Assembly (NCBI RefSeq): GCF_000769915.1
Contig: NZ_JRLV01000027.1
Location: 1-34,745 of the forward strand
Source of the DNA: Flavobacterium beibuense F44-8
Lineage (GTDB): Bacteria > Bacteroidota > Bacteroidia > Flavobacteriales > Flavobacteriaceae
Direction: 5' to 3'
Length of the DNA: 34,745 bases
In this document: positions 30,315 to 34,745 of the stretch, in pieces
Layout: each line of letters begins with the position of its first letter
Position numbering within the stretch: position 1 is the first letter of the stretch
Notes under the pieces: model-generated
What the model saw: only the letters and a program-made list of their open reading frames with translations
The model's database searches: none
What the model was told of the DNA's origin: nothing
Position numbers and translations under genes: made by a program

Positions 30315-31360
30315 TTAAAATATTAATCATAGAAGACAATGATAATATCAGGGAAAATATTTCCGAGATATTGGATTTGTCCGGCTATAAAGTATTTGCT
30401 GCTGCTAACGGAAAAACCGGTGTGGAACTGGCCCTTAAAAATGAACCCGATGTAATACTATGCGACATTATGATGCCCGAAATGGACGGCTATGGCGTAC
30501 TATATATACTTAGTAAAACCCCGCAAACACAAAATATACCCTTTATATTTTTGACTGCAAAAGCCGAAAGGACTGATATTCGAAAAGGTATGGAGCTTGG
30601 TGCCGATGATTATCTTACAAAGCCATTTGACGATGCCGAACTGCTTAGGGCTATTGAGTGTCGAATAAAAAAAAAGGAGGCACAACAACTATATTACGGA
30701 CACACGGCAGAAAATCTTGATACTCTAATTACTCATAAAGACGGACTACATAAACTAAAAGAGGCCATGCTGGAACGTAGTAATCGCCAATATAAAGCAC
30801 ATCAAAACATACATTACGAAGGAGACCATGTAATAGGTATATACTACATTATAAGCGGTAAAGTAAAAACGGTAAAGCATACTGAAGAAGGCCGTGAACT
30901 TATTACAGGCATGTATAAAGAAGGTGATTATCTTGATATCAATATCATACATTCAAAAAATCCATATAATGATACCGCAGTTACTCTGGAAGATACTACC
31001 CTGAGTTTTTTACCTATTGATCAACTGGACAAGCTTTTGTATTTACATCCTGATATAGGTACCCGGTTTATTAAAATACTGGCTAAAGATATAAGGGAGA
31101 AAGAGGAACGCCTTTTACAATTAGCTTATATGTCGGTAAGAAAAAGGATAGCTGAAGCAATTATAAAACTAACCGAACGCTATGGATCTGACAGCAATAC
31201 GGTTAAAACTTCACGCGATGATCTTGCCGCACTTTCGGGAACCTCTCCCGAAACGGTTAGTCGTACATTAAGTGATTTTAAAGAAGAAGGCCTTATCGAA
31301 AAAAATGCGGGTACTATCCATATACTTAACTTCAACAGACTTACCTCTCTTAAAAACTGA
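30311..31360 (+). CDS. Response regulator with CRP/FNR-type effector domain
   Basis: In this 349-aa protein, residues 1-120 are a receiver domain with the acidic pair E8/D9, phospho-acceptor D52 (DIMMPEMDGYG), T82 and K104 (LTKPFDD). After a helical linker, about 150-260 form a cyclic-nucleotide-binding-like beta-roll (YYIISGKVKTVK, GMYKEGDY). A CRP-type winged helix follows, with recognition region LAALSGTSPETVSRTLSDF at about 303-321. There is no FNR-type cysteine cluster for an iron-sulfur centre. The fold suggests a DNA-binding regulator controlled by phosphorylation rather than by a bound nucleotide. It is the evident partner of the PAS kinase gene, which it overlaps. Its target sites may be the palindromes just downstream; this is inference. 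Confidence 0.93.
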   Translation: MIKILIIEDNDNIRENISEILDLSGYKVFAAANGKTGVELALKNEPDVILCDIMMPEMDGYGVLYILSKTPQTQNIPFIFLTAKAERTDIRKGMELGADDYLTKPFDDAELLRAIECRIKKKEAQQLYYGHTAENLDTLITHKDGLHKLKEAMLERSNRQYKAHQNIHYEGDHVIGIYYIISGKVKTVKHTEEGRELITGMYKEGDYLDINIIHSKNPYNDTAVTLEDTTLSFLPIDQLDKLLYLHPDIGTRFIKILAKDIREKEERLLQLAYMSVRKRIAEAIIKLTERYGSDSNTVKTSRDDLAALSGTSPETVSRTLSDFKEEGLIEKNAGTIHILNFNRLTSLKN

Positions 31361-31419
31361 TTTAGCAGGTATATTTTATTATCTCTCCTATTATACAGTA
31401 AAACTATAATCTGTCATTT

Positions 31420-31444
31420 GTGCCTTCAACGGGGCACTTTTTTA
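31420..31444 (+). terminator. Probable terminator of the kinase/regulator operon
   Basis: A short hairpin, GTGCC (31420-31424) pairing with GGCAC (31433-31437) around an 8-base loop, is followed by a T-rich run (TTTTTTA). It lies 60 bases after the regulator stop. The stem is only 5 pairs, so strength is uncertain. Confidence 0.6.
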
Positions 31445-31521
31445 TTGTAATAATTTCATGTACTCCCTACAAACAACTCTTTACCTGACATTCAGTATCA
31501 CTTTCCCAATATAAAATTTTG

Positions 31522-31533
31522 TGATGTATATCA
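31522..31533. promoter_or_regulatory. CRP/FNR-like palindrome 1
   Basis: TGAT-GTAT-ATCA is a perfect half-site palindrome with a 4-base spacer, the layout that CRP/FNR-type regulators bind (compare TTGAT-N4-ATCAA). It lies 162 bases after the gene for a CRP-type response regulator. Confidence 0.45.
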
Positions 31534-31543
31534 TTTTTCTCTG

Positions 31544-31555
31544 TGACGGACGTCA
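31544..31555. promoter_or_regulatory. CRP/FNR-like palindrome 2
   Basis: TGAC-GGAC-GTCA has the same 4-4-4 geometry, and its centre is exactly 22 bases from that of palindrome 1, about two helical turns. Two like sites on one face of the DNA would suit cooperative binding. Confidence 0.45.
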
Positions 31556-31809
31556 TTATTTAATCAGTATTTAAAATATAAATTTGATATATTCTTTTTA
31601 TCTAATATTTAAATAATTAGGTAATAAATGATTTAAAACATACAATTTAATTCTAATAACCTTTTAACACCTAAACAAAACGCCCCAAAAACAAAAATAA
31701 CATCAACACACTTCATTTGTAACTCTTTACAAATAAAATAACAACCGTAATAAGCAACTTTTTTGAAATGTAACGAACATTAATTAAACAATTAATGGGA
31801 CAAACTCTA

Positions 31810-31826
31810 TAATCATTTTTTGATTA
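31810..31826. repeat. Perfect inverted repeat upstream of the adhesin gene
   Basis: TAATCA (31810-31815) and TGATTA (31821-31826) flank five T residues, 57 bases before the adhesin start codon. It could be an operator or simple AT-rich chance; it is not followed by a T-run typical of a terminator. Confidence 0.3.
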
Positions 31827-31882
31827 AATGAGTATGAGAATCTTAGGAAACAATAGTCTGGAAAATTAAATAATTGAAGATT

Positions 31883-34745
31883 ATGAAGAACACTACCCCC
31901 CTAATTAAAAATATTAAATATGTCTGTATAACCTTAATGCTGCTGTTTAATATTCATTTTACGTACTCGCAAGTAGATTTAAGGACCTGTGGTTTTGATT
32001 GTACATCAAACAACTACACCCTTACTGATGTATACCTTAGTCTTTCTGGTGTAGACGGGACCCCTATCGGGAACACTCCCTGTACCATTGGAGATGTACA
32101 ACAGGTATATATTTATTTGAATTATACTTCAAACGCTAATTCAAGTGTCTACTATGCACGGCTTAATGCCGATTTAAATATAGGTGGAGTTACCACCTTT
32201 CTTAATGTTTATTTGGGACAAATTGTTCCCGGTAGCAATATCAAACTGTTATACGGTCCGTTTGACTGGGTATGTGGCGATGAGTTAGATTTAACCAATA
32301 CCATAATCGCATGGAAAACGAGTAGTAGTAATAATCCGGGAGAAAACTATCAGTGTAACAGTTTTTCAAACGCCCAGTGTGATTACACAAATGCTATTAC
32401 AATTTCAAAACCACTGGCGGTACAGTTTACTTATACTGCCTGTACTGTAGGGAACGAAACTACTGTAAATTTCACATCGACCACAAACGGTGGTAAAGAA
32501 CCGTATACTTACGCATGGGACTTTGACAATGATGGAGGCCCTGTCGATTCTACCCTGCCAAACCCTACGCATGTATATACTACCCAAAACAACACTGCCA
32601 AATTAACGGTAACTGATTTTGAAAATGTCTCAAACTCCTATACCGTGCTTATTGTTCAGCCAACAGAATTGATGCTGAGCGAAAGCCATACCAGTGTGGG
32701 CTGTAGCGGAGGTACGTCATCCATAACATTAACTGTATCCGGAGGTACTCCGGGTTATACCTATTTATGGAACACGGGAGCCACCACAAAAGATTTGGCC
32801 GATGTCCCCCCAGGTGACTATAATGTTACCGTTACCGATAGTTATAACTGTTCAAAACAACTGTTTGTAACCATAGAAGATGGAGATACAGTTATACCGG
32901 TAATTGACCCACTACCCGACCCTTCAACAATTAACTGCCCGGAATCACCTTCGTTTGCTCAGGCTACAGCCACAGATAATAGCGGTTCAATCAGTTCATT
33001 AACATATACTGATGAAACTACTCCGGGTTCATGTCCCGGCACTTATTCGATAACCCGAACCTGGATAGCTAAAGATGCCTGTAATAACGAATCACTTCCT
33101 GTAAGTCAAACCATTACAGTTGAAGACACAACACCTCCAGGCTGGATAACCGGATCGCAGGATCTTGATGTAATACTGGAATGTAGTGATAGCGAAGCAC
33201 TAGCAGCTGCACAATTACAGGAACCTGTGGCAGAAGATAGTTGTAATGATGTTTCATATACCAAAACCGAAGGTTCGTTTGTATCATCTGGTTGTGCTAA
33301 TAGTGGTACCTACACCAACACCTGGATTGCTACTGATGAATGTGGTAATGTGTCGGAAGTATTTACTCAGGTAATCACTATCGAAGATACAACCGCTCCG
33401 GTTTGGTCAACAATGGATGCTGAACTGAATATCACTTTAGAGTGTAGCGATATTGACGGATTGGCTGCCGCTCAGGCGCAACAACCTGTAGCAACCGATA
33501 ACTGTGACGGTGAGATTGCCTACACTAAAACAGAAGGTTCGTTTGTGTCATCAGGTTGCGTGAACGCAGGAACCTATACCAACACCTGGATTGCTACTGA
33601 CCTGTGTGGTAACGTATCGGAAGTGTTTACTCAGGTAATCACTATCGAAGATACTACCGCTCCGGTGTGGAGTTCAGAACCAATGGAACTTAATATCACT
33701 TTAGAATGTAGCGATCTTGACGGATTAGCTGCCGCTCAGGCGCAACAGCCTGTTGCAACAGACAACTGTGATGGTGAGATTTCATACACTAAAACAGAAG
33801 GCTCGTTCGTATCCTCCGGTTGTGCTAATAGTGGTACTTATACCAATACCTGGGTAGCGACTGACCTGTGTGGTAATGTATCGGAAGTGTTTACCCAGAT
33901 AATCACTATTGAAGACACTACTGCTCCGCTGTGGAGTACTGCTTCTTCTGAATTAGATATTACTCTTGAATGTAGCGATCTTGACGGATTAGCTGCCGCT
34001 CAGGCGCAACAGCCTGTTGCAACAGACAACTGTGATGGTGAGATTTCATACACTAAAACAGAAGGCTCGTTCGTATCCTCCGGTTGTGCCAATAGTGGTA
34101 CTTACACCAATACCTGGGTAGCCACTGATCTTTGTGGTAATGTATCGGAGATCTTTACTCAAATCATCACTATTGAAGATACCACTGCTCCGATGTGGAG
34201 TACTGCTTCTTCTGAATTAGATATTACCCTTGAGTGTATCGATCTTGACGGTCTGGCTGCCGCTCAGGCGCAACAACCAGTAGCTACCGACAACTGTGAC
34301 GGAGAAATCAGCTATACTAAAACAGAAGGTTCATTTGTATCATCTGGTTGTGCTAATAGTGGTACCTACACCAACACCTGGGTAGCCACCGACTTGTGTG
34401 GTAATGTATCGGAAATCTTTACCCAAATAATCACTATCGAAGATACCACCGCTCCGGTGTGGAGTACTGCTTCTTCTGAATTAGATATTACCCTTGAGTG
34501 TAGCGACCTTGACGGGTTGGCTGCCGCTCAGGCGCAACAGCCTGTTGCAACAGACAACTGTGACGGAGAAATAAGCTACACTAAAACAGAAGGTTCATTT
34601 GTGTCATCCGGTTGTGCCAATAGTGGTACTTATACCAATACCTGGGTAGCGACTGACCTGTGTGGTAATGTATCGGAGATCTTTACTCAAATCATCACTA
34701 TTGAAGATACTACCGCTCCGCTGTGGAGTACTGCTTCTTCTGAAT
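31883..34745 (+). CDS. Giant SprB-like repeat adhesin, C-terminus beyond the right edge
   Basis: The frame opens at ATG 31883 and stays open to the window end (954 codons). A signal peptide occupies about residues 1-30 (MLLFNIHFTYSQ). Residues 31-180 are a Cys-containing N-terminal domain (CGFDCTSNNYTLTDVYLSL) that I associate with flavobacterial SprB-like proteins. A PKD domain follows (about 190-260; YTYAWDFDNDGG), then a SprB repeat (about 283-333; GGTPGYTYLWNTGATT, GDYNVTVTD). From about residue 350, HYR/Ig-like repeats begin and become a regular array. SprB is the mobile surface adhesin of Flavobacterium gliding and is exported by T9SS. The expected C-terminal sorting domain would lie beyond the edge. 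The gene follows the two-component operon on the same strand. Confidence 0.88.
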   Translation, partial: MKNTTPLIKNIKYVCITLMLLFNIHFTYSQVDLRTCGFDCTSNNYTLTDVYLSLSGVDGTPIGNTPCTIGDVQQVYIYLNYTSNANSSVYYARLNADLNIGGVTTFLNVYLGQIVPGSNIKLLYGPFDWVCGDELDLTNTIIAWKTSSSNNPGENYQCNSFSNAQCDYTNAITISKPLAVQFTYTACTVGNETTVNFTSTTNGGKEPYTYAWDFDNDGGPVDSTLPNPTHVYTTQNNTAKLTVTDFENVSNSYTVLIVQPTELMLSESHTSVGCSGGTSSITLTVSGGTPGYTYLWNTGATTKDLADVPPGDYNVTVTDSYNCSKQLFVTIEDGDTVIPVIDPLPDPSTINCPESPSFAQATATDNSGSISSLTYTDETTPGSCPGTYSITRTWIAKDACNNESLPVSQTITVEDTTPPGWITGSQDLDVILECSDSEALAAAQLQEPVAEDSCNDVSYTKTEGSFVSSGCANSGTYTNTWIATDECGNVSEVFTQVITIEDTTAPVWSTMDAELNITLECSDIDGLAAAQAQQPVATDNCDGEIAYTKTEGSFVSSGCVNAGTYTNTWIATDLCGNVSEVFTQVITIEDTTAPVWSSEPMELNITLECSDLDGLAAAQAQQPVATDNCDGEISYTKTEGSFVSSGCANSGTYTNTWVATDLCGNVSEVFTQIITIEDTTAPLWSTASSELDITLECSDLDGLAAAQAQQPVATDNCDGEISYTKTEGSFVSSGCANSGTYTNTWVATDLCGNVSEIFTQIITIEDTTAPMWSTASSELDITLECIDLDGLAAAQAQQPVATDNCDGEISYTKTEGSFVSSGCANSGTYTNTWVATDLCGNVSEIFTQIITIEDTTAPVWSTASSELDITLECSDLDGLAAAQAQQPVATDNCDGEISYTKTEGSFVSSGCANSGTYTNTWVATDLCGNVSEIFTQIITIEDTTAPLWSTASSE
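33122..34745 (+). repeat. 264-base (88-aa) tandem repeats in the adhesin gene
   Basis: Unit starts (GAAGAT or GAAGAC of IEDTTAP or IEDTTPP) fall at 33122, 33383, 33647, 33911, 34175, 34439 and 34703. The first unit is 261 bases and divergent; the rest are exactly 264 bases. Each 88-aa unit has four cysteines (LEC, DNC, SGC, DLCGN), able to form two disulfides. Units 33704-33825 and 33968-34089 are identical over 122 bases. One unit has ECID where others have ECSD. Confidence 0.95.

Larger units (their letters stand above)
31361..31882. other. Regulatory-looking gap between the two-component pair and the adhesin gene
   Basis: This 522-base AT-rich gap has no ORF worth calling. It holds a terminator for the preceding operon, two CRP/FNR-like palindromes near 31522-31555 and an inverted repeat at 31810-31826. 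The promoter of the adhesin gene should be here, but I could not pick a convincing -33/-7 pair. Confidence 0.6.

Noticed and set aside
31810..31826. Inverted repeat read as a terminator
   Set aside because: It has no GC in the stem beyond one pair per arm and no T-run after it, and it sits just before a start codon; it was kept only as a weak possible operator.
33122..34745. CRISPR-like or mobile repeat array
   Set aside because: Units are 264 bases, in frame, without spacers, and encode an Ig-like protein repeat.

Overview
The window looks like a chromosome segment of a Bacteroidota bacterium, most likely class Flavobacteriia. It is AT-rich. It encodes a type IX secretion (T9SS) sorting domain, a SprB-repeat adhesin of the kind found in gliding flavobacteria, and the Bacteroidetes style of RHS/YD-repeat protein. 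No rRNA, tRNA, CRISPR array or transposase was recognised.

Region 1 (1-23222, minus strand) is one very long, tightly packed gene set, read right to left: a membrane-anchored OmpH/Skp-like chaperone; a small lipoprotein; a 1878-aa RHS-associated protein of the 'SDMV..GDF' type; a 1894-aa multidomain protein (adhesin-like N-terminus, four copies of a repeated module alternating with PKD-like domains, a VWA domain and a C-terminal YD tail); a 231-aa secreted protein that may have a LolA-like fold; and a giant RHS protein. The giant protein is open to the left edge after 3366 residues. The genes overlap by 4-17 bases or are 3-20 bases apart, so they probably form one operon. The giant protein carries YD repeats and thrombospondin type 3 (calcium-binding) repeats. 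The window ends just after its YYPFGM motif, before the variable C-terminal tip. This is the most interesting system here: a multi-component RHS cell-surface or toxin-delivery apparatus with its own chaperone and lipoprotein.

Region 2 (23223-24210) is about 1 kb without a gene. It lies between the divergent operon and a plus-strand gene for a secreted GH87-like alpha-1,3-glucanase (24211-26904) with Big2, beta-trefoil-like and T9SS sorting domains. A terminator hairpin separates it from a convergent PhnB-like VOC gene.

Region 3 (27507-29123) is an accessory patch of small minus-strand genes. It includes two unknown or possibly immunity-like ORFs, one gene broken by an in-frame TAA, and short fragments that look like decayed relatives.

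Region 4 (29124-31360, plus strand) is a two-component pair: a PAS histidine kinase, then, with an ATGA overlap, a response regulator fusing a receiver to a CRP/FNR-type effector. Downstream, in a 522-base gap, are a terminator and two CRP/FNR-like palindromes spaced exactly 22 bases centre to centre. These lie upstream of region 5, a giant SprB-like adhesin gene (31883 to the right edge) containing near-identical 264-base repeats. The kinase/regulator pair may control this adhesin; that link is inference.
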